A DNA stretch of 64,000 nt from Helicobacter winghamensis ATCC BAA-430 (GCF_028751035.1 NZ_CP063533.1:868001-932000); one strand, 5' to 3'. Counted from the first letter of the stretch, positions 26,989 to 36,764 are shown. A program made the numbers and translations. Notes: generated by a model not told the origin, from the letters alone.

Positions 26989-28191
26989 TTGTCTAATATT
27001 GCTCTAATATTATTAGGTGCTGGGGAAAGTAGCCGTTTTAAGGATTCCAAGCAATATCTAATAGAAAATGATCTCAAGCAAAATTTTGTTACAAAATTGC
27101 CCAAAAAGCAATGGATCCGTTTAGGAGAAATTCCACTTTGGCTAAAGGTTGCAAAGGAATTATATGCTGTTTATCCTTTCTGTGATTTTATTTTGAGTGG
27201 CACAGAACTTGAGATTCCTTATATGCAAAAATATTTAGATTCTTATGATTTAAATTTCAAGTTGGCTTGTGGTGGGAAAACACGACAGGATTCTTTGAAA
27301 AATGCCATCAATCTTTTAGATTCAAGTGTGGAATTTGTCTTTGTTAGTGATATTGCACGCTGTAACATCACGCAATCCCTTTGCCAAAGGATTTTAAAAG
27401 AAGTCAAGAATTATGATTGCATTGTGCCGTTTTTAAATTTACACGATACCATTGCCTATAGTGATTCATCGTTACAATATCTTAAAAGAGAGCATTTAAA
27501 AATTATTCAAACTCCACAACTTAGCCGTCTCTCTGTATTAAAACAAGCCCTGATAAAAGGAAATTTTACAGATGAGAGTAGCGCGATAAACGCCATTGGT
27601 GGAAGTATCGGTTTTGTAGAAGGTGAGCAAGTGGCGAAAAAACTCACGCTTTTACAAGATTTGAAATCCTTAAATCTCCCCTACCCTAGCCATCAAACTT
27701 TAGTTGGAATCGGAAATGATATTCACACGCTAGCTAGTGGAAATGGGATTACTTTGGGCGGAATTTTTATAGATTGCCCTTATCAACTCATCGCGCATAG
27801 TGATGGAGATGTATGCTTGCATGCGCTTTGTGATGCGATTTTGGGCGCAATTGGTGCTGGCGATATTGGAGAGTGGTTTCCTGATAATGATCCAAAATAT
27901 AAGGGTGCGGATTCTAAAGAGTTACTTCAAAGGATTGTAGATTTTACCTATAATGTGGGCTACTCTCTTAAACAAGTGGATATTACAATCTTTGCGCAAA
28001 AACCCAAAATCTCTCCTTTTAAAAAAATAATGGAATCGCAAATTGCCAAACTTCTTGGAATTCCAAATTTTAAAGTCAATGTCAAGGCTACAACAACGGA
28101 AAAGCTTGGATTTGTAGGCAGAGGAGAGGGAATTTTTGCTCAAGCAAACATTGTGCTTGAATATTTTAATTGGAAAAACTTAATAAACTAA
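26989..28191 (+). CDS. ispDF: Bifunctional IspD/IspF enzyme of the MEP isoprenoid pathway
   Basis: A 400-residue fusion. The N-terminal half (about 1-230) is IspD, MEP cytidylyltransferase, with LLGAGESSRF and VEFVFVSDIAR. The C-terminal half (about 237-395) is IspF, MEcPP synthase, with GIGNDIHTLASG (metal-binding D-x-H), LIAHSDGDVCLHALCDAILGA and VKATTTEKLGFVGRGEGI. It catalyses two non-consecutive steps; the intermediate kinase IspE is encoded elsewhere. The fusion is normal for campylobacterota. The start is TTG at 26989 with AAGGA upstream. The HP1021-like gene follows 9 nt later, the same order as in H. pylori. Confidence 0.94.
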   Translation: MSNIALILLGAGESSRFKDSKQYLIENDLKQNFVTKLPKKQWIRLGEIPLWLKVAKELYAVYPFCDFILSGTELEIPYMQKYLDSYDLNFKLACGGKTRQDSLKNAINLLDSSVEFVFVSDIARCNITQSLCQRILKEVKNYDCIVPFLNLHDTIAYSDSSLQYLKREHLKIIQTPQLSRLSVLKQALIKGNFTDESSAINAIGGSIGFVEGEQVAKKLTLLQDLKSLNLPYPSHQTLVGIGNDIHTLASGNGITLGGIFIDCPYQLIAHSDGDVCLHALCDAILGAIGAGDIGEWFPDNDPKYKGADSKELLQRIVDFTYNVGYSLKQVDITIFAQKPKISPFKKIMESQIAKLLGIPNFKVNVKATTTEKLGFVGRGEGIFAQANIVLEYFNWKNLIN

Positions 28192-28200
28192 AGGGAATGT

Positions 28201-29094
28201 ATGAAAATTTTAATTATTGAAAATGAAATCTATCTAGCTCAAAGCATTACAGCAAAACTTAGTCAATTTGGCTTTATTTGTGAAGTTATTCCAAGCATTG
28301 ATGAGGCACTAAAGTTTGAGAGTTCAGATATTATTTTACTTTCTGCGAATATCCCAGGGCAAAACTTTTATCCAGTTATTGAAAAATTTAAATCTTCAAT
28401 CATCATTATGATGATACCTTATGTTAATGACGACACTGTTACAAACCCTTTAAAAGCAGGAGCTAGCGATTATATTGTAAAACCCTTTATGATTGATGAA
28501 CTCATACGCAAGATTGATCATTATATTGAATTTTATCAACTCCAAAAAGAAATCATTTTTTATCGTGATTATTTCTGTAATTCCCTTTTAATTCCAACAT
28601 ATACAATCAATACCAAAGTTTCTTTTCCGCTCATTATTAAAAGTATTTCACAAAAAGCCATTGATATGTGTGTTGTAAACTACGCTATACATAAAAAATT
28701 TGCCATTAATTTTATTTCACTTTACAAGAATACAGCAAACTGTAAGGAAATCTTAAAAAATGCTCCAAAAACGCAATTGACCTATGTTGTAGGCTTTGAA
28801 ACACTTTCTAGGGAAGAAAAAGAAGAGTGTATTAAAATACTCAAAAACATTCCCGTGATTCTTTCTTGCTTAAGTGGAGATGTGAGTGATTTTAAAAATA
28901 TTTTTGAAATTAATATTAAAGAAATTACCAGTGGAATCCAAGATGATATCCTAAGTGTTGATGAATACATTAAAGCAATGATTTTAAAATTTGAAGATCG
29001 TTATCCTGATACTGAGCTTAGCAAACGACTAGGAATGTCACGCAAAAGCTTATGGGAAAAAAGAAAGAAGTATGGAATCACAAAAAAGAAATAA
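28201..29094 (+). CDS. Atypical orphan response regulator, HP1021 family
   Basis: A 297-residue regulator. The N-terminal receiver-like domain (1-120) keeps the fold (KILIIENEIYLA, GASDYIVKPFMID), but the phosphoacceptor Asp is missing: the strand reads DIILLSANIPG, with Ser at that place. The acidic pair is also changed (ENE). Residues about 130-250 form a family-specific region, and a Fis-type helix-turn-helix is at the end (ELSKRLGMSRKSLWEKRKKYGI). H. pylori HP1021 is a phosphorylation-independent, redox-responsive regulator that binds oriC and many promoters; the same behaviour is likely here. It follows ispDF and overlaps the next gene by 23 nt. Confidence 0.88.
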   Translation: MKILIIENEIYLAQSITAKLSQFGFICEVIPSIDEALKFESSDIILLSANIPGQNFYPVIEKFKSSIIIMMIPYVNDDTVTNPLKAGASDYIVKPFMIDELIRKIDHYIEFYQLQKEIIFYRDYFCNSLLIPTYTINTKVSFPLIIKSISQKAIDMCVVNYAIHKKFAINFISLYKNTANCKEILKNAPKTQLTYVVGFETLSREEKEECIKILKNIPVILSCLSGDVSDFKNIFEINIKEITSGIQDDILSVDEYIKAMILKFEDRYPDTELSKRLGMSRKSLWEKRKKYGITKKK

Positions 29095-30301
29095 TCAAGA
29101 AAAAGCAGCTTTTATCAATGCTTTATTTATAGATAAAGAAGCAGTTTTTGCTCTACTTCTATGCAAAGAAGGATTACTAACTCCAGTCTCCCATTTAATG
29201 AACGAAGAAGAAATGCATGAGGTGGATGCTACTGGGCTTTATAATGGACAAAGTTTTCCCTTTTCTTTCATCTTAGCACCCTCTGGAAAACGCAATGCAC
29301 TTACAATAAAAAATGCAAAGAAAGGGGAAATAATTACTCTTGTTTGTGAAGGTAATATTTGTGGAGAGCTTATTGTAGATTCTGCTTTTAAGATTAATAA
29401 GCAACAACGACTTTTTAAAATAATGAGTGGTGATATTTACTCACAAAAAGCACAAGATATCTTTCATCGCTTGGGAGATTATGCAATTTGTGGTGAATAT
29501 TGCCTATTCTTAGAAAATGCACAATTTGATTTTATGCGCCACATTGGCAAGCAAACAATTTTACAAACAAAAAATAATATTCAAGCAGAGAGCATTACAG
29601 CAATGGTGCTAGATGCTTCCCCTGTAACACGCATTCACGAGCGTATTTTTCGCTTCGTTTTAGATGAAAGCGATTTACTTGTTTTAATGCTTTTGCGACA
29701 TCAAAATGAAGGATTGCTAGATTTTAATATTCGTAAGACTTGCTTGCAAAGCGTAATTGATAACTATTTACCCACAAATCGTATTTTAATTTTCCCATTG
29801 GATGATATTTATCTTTTCGCTGGAGCGCACGGCATTATTCTTGATGCAATTTTAGCTCAAAACCTAGGTTGTGATAGGATTGTCATTGGGGAGAATTATC
29901 CCAATCTAACTATTTATTATGATAATCAGAAAATCTACTCTATTTTTGATACCACCAAAGATATTAAGATTAATGTAAAACTCTTGCACGAGTTTGTGTA
30001 TTGTAGTCAATGTAACACTATTGTCAGTCTTAAAACCTGCCCTCACGGCAATCATCACCATATCCATTATCACTCTGGCTTTTTACAAGGAATTTTACAA
30101 GCTGGACTTATCCCACCAACAATTCTTATGCGCAAGGAAGTTTCCGCAAAAATCTTAAGCTATCTATTCCCTAAACGCTTCAGCCCATTATTGAAGCAAT
30201 TTGGAATGATGTTTGCAAACAATGGAATGATTGAAAAGCAAGATGATGACAATTTTTATTTAAAACTCATTGATCTTTATCAGACACACTCTTTAAAATA
30301 G
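29072..30301 (+). CDS. ATP-sulfurylase-fold protein with degenerate active site
   Basis: A 409-residue protein that follows homo-oligomeric ATP sulfurylase through most of its length: an N-terminal PUA-like region (KEGLLTPVSHLM, FPFSFILAPSGK), the catalytic Rossmann region (about 175-280) and the zinc site C311-x2-C314-x8-C323-P-H325 near the end. The catalytic motif QTRNPxHRAHE is changed to LDASPVTRIHE (180-190), the GRDHAG loop to GENYPN (273-278), and SGTKxR to SGFLQG (335-340). Sulfate activation is therefore unlikely. It overlaps the HP1021-like gene by 23 nt, and pgpA follows after 9 nt. The function is unknown; a binding or regulatory role is inferred. Confidence 0.7.
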   Translation: MESQKRNNQEKAAFINALFIDKEAVFALLLCKEGLLTPVSHLMNEEEMHEVDATGLYNGQSFPFSFILAPSGKRNALTIKNAKKGEIITLVCEGNICGELIVDSAFKINKQQRLFKIMSGDIYSQKAQDIFHRLGDYAICGEYCLFLENAQFDFMRHIGKQTILQTKNNIQAESITAMVLDASPVTRIHERIFRFVLDESDLLVLMLLRHQNEGLLDFNIRKTCLQSVIDNYLPTNRILIFPLDDIYLFAGAHGIILDAILAQNLGCDRIVIGENYPNLTIYYDNQKIYSIFDTTKDIKINVKLLHEFVYCSQCNTIVSLKTCPHGNHHHIHYHSGFLQGILQAGLIPPTILMRKEVSAKILSYLFPKRFSPLLKQFGMMFANNGMIEKQDDDNFYLKLIDLYQTHSLK

Positions 30302-30310
30302 GAATCCAAA

Positions 30311-30844
30311 ATGCAATCTAATGATTTTTTTAAAACTTTTAATAGCCCTAAAGATTTTTTGCAAAAAATGTTTTTAACATTATTTTTTAGTGGATTATTT
30401 CCAGTAGCTCCTGGAAGTATTGGAACGCTTGTAGCATTGCCTTTGGGATTTTTAATTAGCTACCACATTGCTCCTAGCACATTACTACTTAGTGCGCTTT
30501 TGGTTGCTGCCATCGCAATTAAAATTATTAACCATTATGAAAAACAAGGTTTACCGCACGATTCCAAACAAATCGTTATTGATGAGCTAGCAGGTGTTTG
30601 GATCAGTATTGCGATGATAGGACACAGCGTTTTTGAATTATTTTTATCCTATGTCTTATTTAGAGTTTTTGATATTTGGAAGCCTTCTATTGTTGGTAGG
30701 GTTGATAGAAATGTTAAAGGTGGCTTAGGAGTAATGGGAGATGATCTGCTTGCTGGATTTTTTGCTGGACTCTTAGGAATTATGATAATTGAGGCAATGC
30801 AAAAGATGGAATCCTTAGCCCCAATTTTAAATTTTAGCTTTTAA
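30311..30844 (+). CDS. pgpA: Phosphatidylglycerophosphatase A
   Basis: A 177-residue inner-membrane phosphatase that makes phosphatidylglycerol from its phosphate. Motifs: SGLFPVAPGSIGTLVALP near the N-terminus, IVIDELAGVWI (the acidic catalytic D-E) and a central FRVFDIWKP followed by GVMGDDLLAG. Four TM segments are expected. It is convergent with cheV1 with only 3 nt between the stops, and no hairpin is seen there. Confidence 0.9.
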   Translation: MQSNDFFKTFNSPKDFLQKMFLTLFFSGLFPVAPGSIGTLVALPLGFLISYHIAPSTLLLSALLVAAIAIKIINHYEKQGLPHDSKQIVIDELAGVWISIAMIGHSVFELFLSYVLFRVFDIWKPSIVGRVDRNVKGGLGVMGDDLLAGFFAGLLGIMIIEAMQKMESLAPILNFSF

Positions 30845-30847
30845 TAG

Positions 30848-31807
30848 CTATTTAATCATAAATTTGCGCAATGCTTCTTCCACTTCTACGGGATTAGACT
30901 TAGAAATAAACTCATCTGCATTGAGTGAACGCGCCATATCTTCATTGCTACTTCCACTCATAGAAGAATTTACAACTACCGGGATTTTAGCAGTTAGCGG
31001 AGTTGCTTTGATTTGCTTTATCACTTCAAATCCACTGGCTTCTGGCATTTCTAAATCTGTGATAATAATCCCTATCTTTGAAACATCCGTATCATCTGCA
31101 AAAACATAATCTAGCAACCTTTGCCCATTCACAAAGGTTTTATAATTAACTCCAAGTTTATTTAAAATATTTTGCATTGTCTTAATAACGCTTGGGGAAT
31201 CATCTGCCAAAAGCACTTCGTGATCTGTCACGATTTCCCTAATCTTATTCATTTCTGCATTTTTCTCATCTTCAATCCAAGGAAAGACATCAACAAGCAT
31301 CTTTTCAATATCTACAACTTGCACTAAACGCCCATCAAAATAACGCGTTCTGCTCACAAGTTTGCTATTTAATCCAGAGTTTCCAATTCCAGCGCTCTGT
31401 TCAATTTCTGTCCATTTTTTATTTAAAATTCTATCTGCTTCATAAATTCTAACCCCAACTGTCCATTTAGAAAACTCACAAATCATAATTACTTCATCTT
31501 CACCTGACTCTCTTTTAACTCCATAACTCTCCAAGTCTCTACTTCTATCTTTTGCGTCATAATAAAACCATTTACGCAAATCAATTAGAGGAATTGTAAG
31601 TTCCCTAATGGTAATAAGCCCTTCAATTAAAGAGCTAGCTTCGTGTGAAACAACAGTAATTTCTCCTCGATATTTCACAACTTCACGGATTTTAAAAACA
31701 TTAACCGCATATAAATCCTTATCTTTTTCAAGCCTAAAACACAACAATTGTAATTCATTATTTCTGTGGAGATTGGTTATTTGATCAACATTAGATAAAT
31801 TAGACAT
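30848..31807 (-). CDS. cheV1: Chemotaxis coupling protein CheV (CheV1 type)
   Basis: A 319-residue CheW-receiver fusion, the second CheV in the window. The CheW-like domain (about 15-175) has LCFRLEKDKDLYAVNVFKIREVV and ELTIPLIDLRKWF. The receiver (about 195-318) has the phosphoacceptor in IIITDLEMPEASG. It matches H. pylori CheV1 (HP0019) over its full length, including YEADRILNKKWTEIEQSAG. CheV1 helps hold receptors, CheA and CheW in the polar array. It is monocistronic by appearance, 60 nt before msbA on the same strand. Confidence 0.92.
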   Translation of the reverse strand: MSNLSNVDQITNLHRNNELQLLCFRLEKDKDLYAVNVFKIREVVKYRGEITVVSHEASSLIEGLITIRELTIPLIDLRKWFYYDAKDRSRDLESYGVKRESGEDEVIMICEFSKWTVGVRIYEADRILNKKWTEIEQSAGIGNSGLNSKLVSRTRYFDGRLVQVVDIEKMLVDVFPWIEDEKNAEMNKIREIVTDHEVLLADDSPSVIKTMQNILNKLGVNYKTFVNGQRLLDYVFADDTDVSKIGIIITDLEMPEASGFEVIKQIKATPLTAKIPVVVNSSMSGSSNEDMARSLNADEFISKSNPVEVEEALRKFMIK

Positions 31808-31867
31808 TCTAAAACCTTAAATCTAAAAAATTTCCGCTGATTATAACATAAAAAATCACATAACTTT

Positions 31868-33571
31868 TTAAAAGCTTTTGTAATATTCCCTAAATGGTGC
31901 ACATTTTTCAAACAATTCCGCTTGTGTTCCACTTGCTAAAATCTTACCATTTGAGAAAAAATAAATCTTATTTGCAAGTGAAACAGTAGAAAACCTATGC
32001 GCAATAATAATAACAATTCTATCTTTTAGCAATGCACTTAAGGCTTCTCTAAACTCTTCTTCTGTTTTGTTATCTAGCGCACTTGTGGCTTCATCTAAAA
32101 TTAAAATTTCAGGGTTTTTATAAAGGGCGCGTGCAATAGCAATTCTTTGCCTTTGCCCGCCGCTTAAATTTGCTCCAAACTCATCAAGTTCTGTATAAAT
32201 TCCATTGGGAAGTGTTTGCACATAATCAAAAATTCTAGCTTGCTTTAACGCAAGTTCAATACGCGTTTCATCAATCTCACTCCCATAGGCAATATTGCGT
32301 GCGATAGAATCATTAAAAATAAAAATCCTTTGTGTAACAATGGCAACTTTAGAACGCAAGGAATTTTGCGTAAAATGCTTAATATTCTCCCCATTTATCA
32401 AAACTTCCCCACTCTTTGTGTCATAAAGGCGCAAAAGCAAATTGACAAGCGAGCTTTTACCGCCCCCACTACTTCCAACAAGTGCTATACTCTCCCCTAA
32501 TTTCACTTCTAAATTGATTCCACTTAATGCCCGTTTTTCTCCATAATACAAATCCACATTTTTAAAGCTCACAGATTGAATTTGCTCTTTTAGTTCTTCT
32601 GTGCCATCTTGGATTTTAGGATTCCTATCTAGAATTTCAAAGATTCTATCCCCTGCTGCAAAGGCAATTTGAATCTTGCTATACAGATTACTAATGCGCT
32701 TAAAAGGGGTGTAAAGCATAAAGAGTGCTGTAGTAAAAGAGAAAAACTCCCCTGTAGTTAATTCTGCGTTAATTACCTTGTACCCCCCTACAAAAATCAC
32801 CACAGCAATGGCAATTGCGCCCAGTGTTTCCATTAAAGGTGAAGTCAACTCTGAAATCCGCACAGACTTCATTGAGAGCTTAAAAAGCTCTTGATTATGG
32901 TTTGCAAACTGCTTGTGTTCTATGTTTTCACCAGAGCTTGCTTTGATTAACTCCATATTATTAAAAATTTCAATAAGTTTAGAAGATAAATCAGCGTTTT
33001 TTTCTTGCAATCTTTTAGAAGTTTTACGCATTTTTCTAGCAATTAATGTGATAGGGTAAAGCGCAAGTGGCATTACAACAAGCCCATAAAATGCAAGCTC
33101 TGCGCTTTGATAAATCACAACAAACACAAGCCCAAAGATTGTCAAGCTCTCCCTAATCCCTTCTATGAAGTAATTTGATACAGCTCCCTGCACTGCTGCA
33201 ATATCGCTTGTTATGCGCGAGATTAACTCACCATTGCGATAACGATTAAAAAATCCCATTTCAAAAGTTAGCATTTTTTGTAACAACACATTTTTCAAAC
33301 GCTTAACAATATCTTGCCCTATAAAGTTCATATAATACGATTGGATATAAACTCCAAATCCCTTAGAAAAATACGCCAATACCACTAAAAAAGGCAAGAT
33401 GTGAAGCATATTAGCATCTTTGGCTAAAAAAATATCATCCAACACAGGCTTAACCAGATACGCACTTCCAGCTGTTGCAACAGAAACTAAAATTGTCCCT
33501 AAAACTGCATAGAAAAAATACAGCTTATAATCTTTCATATAAGGTAACAATCGCTTAAAAAACCGCTTCAA
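31868..33571 (-). CDS. msbA: MsbA-type lipid A flippase / ABC exporter
   Basis: A 567-residue half-transporter. Six TM helices fill about residues 15-310. The ATPase domain (about 330-565) has Walker A GSSGGGKSS, the signature LSGGQRQRIAIARAL, Walker B ILILDEATSALD and the H-loop IIIAHRFSTV. MsbA moves lipid A-core across the inner membrane; the assignment rests on overall similarity and on the Helicobacter msbA gene, and drug export cannot be excluded. The start is TTG at 33571 with GAGGGG upstream. Confidence 0.85.
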   Translation of the reverse strand: MKRFFKRLLPYMKDYKLYFFYAVLGTILVSVATAGSAYLVKPVLDDIFLAKDANMLHILPFLVVLAYFSKGFGVYIQSYYMNFIGQDIVKRLKNVLLQKMLTFEMGFFNRYRNGELISRITSDIAAVQGAVSNYFIEGIRESLTIFGLVFVVIYQSAELAFYGLVVMPLALYPITLIARKMRKTSKRLQEKNADLSSKLIEIFNNMELIKASSGENIEHKQFANHNQELFKLSMKSVRISELTSPLMETLGAIAIAVVIFVGGYKVINAELTTGEFFSFTTALFMLYTPFKRISNLYSKIQIAFAAGDRIFEILDRNPKIQDGTEELKEQIQSVSFKNVDLYYGEKRALSGINLEVKLGESIALVGSSGGGKSSLVNLLLRLYDTKSGEVLINGENIKHFTQNSLRSKVAIVTQRIFIFNDSIARNIAYGSEIDETRIELALKQARIFDYVQTLPNGIYTELDEFGANLSGGQRQRIAIARALYKNPEILILDEATSALDNKTEEEFREALSALLKDRIVIIIAHRFSTVSLANKIYFFSNGKILASGTQAELFEKCAPFREYYKSF

Positions 33572-33606
33572 TTTTTACCCCTCAAACTTATTGTCCCCTT
33601 ATGGAA

Positions 33607-35541
33607 TCAAAAAATAATTGTATCACTATTTGTTCTAGGCGCGCTTTTAAGCGGTGAATCATCGGTATAATAAAACCTTTCTCCATCTACACTTTGTGAG
33701 CGAACGCCTTGTGGAATCCTAAATTTACGCTCTAGCCCCGGGTCAATCTCTAAGATTTTGTTAAAAAAATAAGAAAATGCTGGAGCTGGCGCAACACCAC
33801 CTGTTTCACTATAACCCATAGGCGTATTATCGTCCTTCCCATACCAAATTATTGCTTCAATACTTGGAGAAAACCCGCAAAACCACGCATCAACATTATC
33901 ATTTGTTGTGCCTGTTTTCCCTGCGAGTTCGATTCCATCTACCCTAGCGCGCCTTCCTGTGCCTACATTTACAGCATTGCGCAGAATATCTACAATCAAA
34001 AAACTTTGCATATCTTTAGAAAGTTCGTATTCATTTGGAGTAAAATATGCCACATCTCCCTTTATATCTACAACATAATCAATCAGCATAGGATCAATCA
34101 CTTTGCCATAGTTGGAAAATATCATAAAATTTCTAGCCATTTCAAGCGGAGATGCTCCAAAACTTCCTAAAGAAATAGACAAATCCTTTGGTACATTGCT
34201 AAAACCATATCTTAAAATATCATTATAAATCCTATCAAATCCCACTTCTTCTACAAGATTAATAGTAGCAAGATTTAAAGACTTTGTTAGTGCTGTTTTT
34301 AACGACACAAATCCGCTCAAAGAGCTTCCATAGTTTTTAGGTTGCCATTTTTTTCTCTCTCCGCCAACTCTGTATTCATAGGTTCTAGCAATATCTGGGA
34401 TTTGATAATTTTGCGCCACGCCAGAGTTTATAGCGCTCAAATACAAAAAGGGTTTTACACTGCTTCCTATTTGCCTTTTACTTTGTGTAGCGCGCGAAAA
34501 ATTACTCTTAGCATAATCCACGCCGCCCACAAGTGCTAAAATCTTACCTGTTTTGTTTTCTAAAACAACAAATGCACCATTTAACTTTTCTTTTAAAGTC
34601 TCATCATTTTTATGGCGCGATAAAATTTGTTCATAACCAAAATACAATGCTTCTTGTGCCAATTCTTGATAATCTAAATCTATATTTAAATAAATCTTAT
34701 AACCAGCTGTTTTTAAATCCTCAAGTCCAGCAAGTTGCCTTTGCACTTCATCAACAACATAAGGTGCGATATTTTTTGTTAGCGTATCATTATATACCTT
34801 TGGTCGCTCGCTACTTTGGGCATCAAACTCTTCTTTAGTAATCCAACCTAATTCATACATTCTTTGTAAGACATTATTTGCTCTACCTAGTGCAAACTCA
34901 TAATTTTTTGTAGGATCATAAAAACTGGGTGCGCGCGGAAGCGAAACAAGTATTGCCATTTCCTTTAAAGAAAGTGCCTGCATTTCCTTTCTAAAATATC
35001 CAAGTGAAGCTGTTCTTACCCCATAAAATCCGTGTCCAAAATAAGTATGATTTAAATATCTCTCTAAAATCTCTTCTTTACTAAGAATTGTTTCAAGGCG
35101 CATTGCCAGCAAAACTTCTTTAATTTTGCGCTCTAGTGTTTTATCGCGCGTTAGGGCTACATTTTTAATAAGCTGTTGTGTAATGGTGCTACCACCTTCA
35201 GCATAACGCGCATTTTGAATATTTTTAAGCATTGCACGCATAATCGCATCTATATTAATCCCCGGATGTTCAAAAAACAAAGTGTCTTCAATGGCTAACA
35301 ATGCCTCAATAAGGCGTGGTGGAATCTCTTCAAAAGTTGCATAAAAGCGAAATTCTTTGTCAAACAAATTTGCTACCAAGCGATTTTGGCGATCAAAAAT
35401 CTGTGTAGCAATGGGTGGTTTATAATGCACAATTTTATCTGTATCATTACGAATCTCTATATATATTTGCACTACAAAAATAACAATTCCAATAGTGGCG
35501 ATAATCCCAAGACCACCAAGTATTCTTAAAAAAGTTCTCAA
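33607..35541 (-). CDS. pbpA: Penicillin-binding protein 1A, class A
   Basis: A 644-residue bifunctional peptidoglycan synthase. An N-terminal TM anchor is at about 5-28, then the GT51 glycosyltransferase domain (LLAIEDTLFFEHPGINIDAI, GGSTITQQLIKN). The transpeptidase domain has the active Ser in GSSVKPFLYL, SKSLNLATI (SxN) and AGKTGTTNDNVDAWF (KTG). Class A PBPs build and crosslink glycan strands at the inner membrane. The start is TTG at 35541 with AAGGGA. A SEDS gene lies 50 nt upstream on the same strand, a natural partner. Confidence 0.93.
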   Translation of the reverse strand: MRTFLRILGGLGIIATIGIVIFVVQIYIEIRNDTDKIVHYKPPIATQIFDRQNRLVANLFDKEFRFYATFEEIPPRLIEALLAIEDTLFFEHPGINIDAIMRAMLKNIQNARYAEGGSTITQQLIKNVALTRDKTLERKIKEVLLAMRLETILSKEEILERYLNHTYFGHGFYGVRTASLGYFRKEMQALSLKEMAILVSLPRAPSFYDPTKNYEFALGRANNVLQRMYELGWITKEEFDAQSSERPKVYNDTLTKNIAPYVVDEVQRQLAGLEDLKTAGYKIYLNIDLDYQELAQEALYFGYEQILSRHKNDETLKEKLNGAFVVLENKTGKILALVGGVDYAKSNFSRATQSKRQIGSSVKPFLYLSAINSGVAQNYQIPDIARTYEYRVGGERKKWQPKNYGSSLSGFVSLKTALTKSLNLATINLVEEVGFDRIYNDILRYGFSNVPKDLSISLGSFGASPLEMARNFMIFSNYGKVIDPMLIDYVVDIKGDVAYFTPNEYELSKDMQSFLIVDILRNAVNVGTGRRARVDGIELAGKTGTTNDNVDAWFCGFSPSIEAIIWYGKDDNTPMGYSETGGVAPAPAFSYFFNKILEIDPGLERKFRIPQGVRSQSVDGERFYYTDDSPLKSAPRTNSDTIIF

Positions 35542-35591
35542 TCAATCCCTTTTAATAAATTCTTGCGATTCTAACACAAAAACCCTAAATA

Positions 35592-36755
35592 TTAAGCCAT
35601 TTTTGCCTTTTTGCTAATAGATAACACAATGCCTATCATAATGCTTGTTGCCAAAATTGAGCTTCCTCCATAGCTTAAAAATGGCACAGCAATCCCTTTA
35701 ATAGGAATTAACCCAGAAATTCCAAAGGCATTAATTAAAAAAGAAAATCCCAAAATCACCGCAACGCCAGAACAAAAGAGATAATACACATTATTTGCGC
35801 AACGATTTGCTATTTTTAAAATTCTAAACACAAGCGCAATAAAAAGTGCACTAATGCAAAGTAAGCCTAAAAATCCAACCTCCTCTGTGATTCCTGCTAA
35901 AATCACATCTGTATGCACCTCACTTAAAAAGCCAAGCTTAATTAAGCCATTCCCTAAACCTTCACCTAGGATTCCACCATTGACAATCGCATTTAGGGAG
36001 TGTTGAATTTGATAAGGTTCAGGGAGATTTTCTACACGCAAGGAATTTGCAATGGATTGCGGAAAAAAGGACAAAATCAAATCCTGCGCTCCCGCCCACC
36101 AAGTTTTAATCCTAGCAATTCTATGCGTGCTTGTAACAATCACAGCAATAAACAAAACAAAAGCTCCGCTTAAAAGATATAAAAATAACTTAAAAGACGA
36201 ACCTGCAAAAATCATCATAATCGCTAAAGTTGTGCCTAAAAGCACGATTTGTCCCAAGTCATTTTGCAAAATTGCAATCAAATACACCGCAATTAAAAAC
36301 ACTGCCACATAAGGCAAAAAGGTAATAAACTCTTCTTTCAAGCTTTTTTGCTCTAAAAGTGAAAATTTACGCGAAAAACTCCACGCAAGAAAGGCTACAA
36401 ATCCTATTTTAAAGAACTCCACAGGCGCAAGAGAGAAAAAGGGCAATCTAATCCAGCGTTTTGCCCCACCAGCACTTGTCGCTAAGGATTCTGGCAAAAA
36501 GTGCATAATAAACATTACAAAGATCCCACCAAAAAACAAAACAAATCCAAAGCGCAACACAAAATTATCTGGATTACAACGCGAAATCCCCCACATCAAA
36601 AGCACACCAAAAATCCCTGCAATACTTTGGCGCAAAGCAAAATGAAATTCCCCATACTCATAATACAAAATTGCAAAAGATGAAAGCGAATAAGAAAATA
36701 AAATGCTAATTGTAATTAAACTTACGCTAATGAAAAATAAGGGACGATCTACCAC
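35592..36755 (-). CDS. ftsW: SEDS-family division protein FtsW
   Basis: A 387-residue membrane protein with about 10 TM segments, member of the SEDS peptidoglycan polymerases. Family motifs include AKRWIRLPFFSLAPVEFFKIG, LAILQNDLGQIVLLGTTL, GEGLGNGLIKLGFLSEVHTD and a C-terminal KGIAVPFLSYGGSS. The EVHTD and KGIAVPFLSYGGSS versions favour FtsW; the other SEDS protein of the window (54089-55204) fits RodA. The start is GTG at 36755 with GGAAG upstream. It sits with pbp1A. Confidence 0.85.
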   Translation of the reverse strand: MVDRPLFFISVSLITISILFSYSLSSFAILYYEYGEFHFALRQSIAGIFGVLLMWGISRCNPDNFVLRFGFVLFFGGIFVMFIMHFLPESLATSAGGAKRWIRLPFFSLAPVEFFKIGFVAFLAWSFSRKFSLLEQKSLKEEFITFLPYVAVFLIAVYLIAILQNDLGQIVLLGTTLAIMMIFAGSSFKLFLYLLSGAFVLFIAVIVTSTHRIARIKTWWAGAQDLILSFFPQSIANSLRVENLPEPYQIQHSLNAIVNGGILGEGLGNGLIKLGFLSEVHTDVILAGITEEVGFLGLLCISALFIALVFRILKIANRCANNVYYLFCSGVAVILGFSFLINAFGISGLIPIKGIAVPFLSYGGSSILATSIMIGIVLSISKKAKMA

Positions 36756-36764
36756 CGCTTCCTT

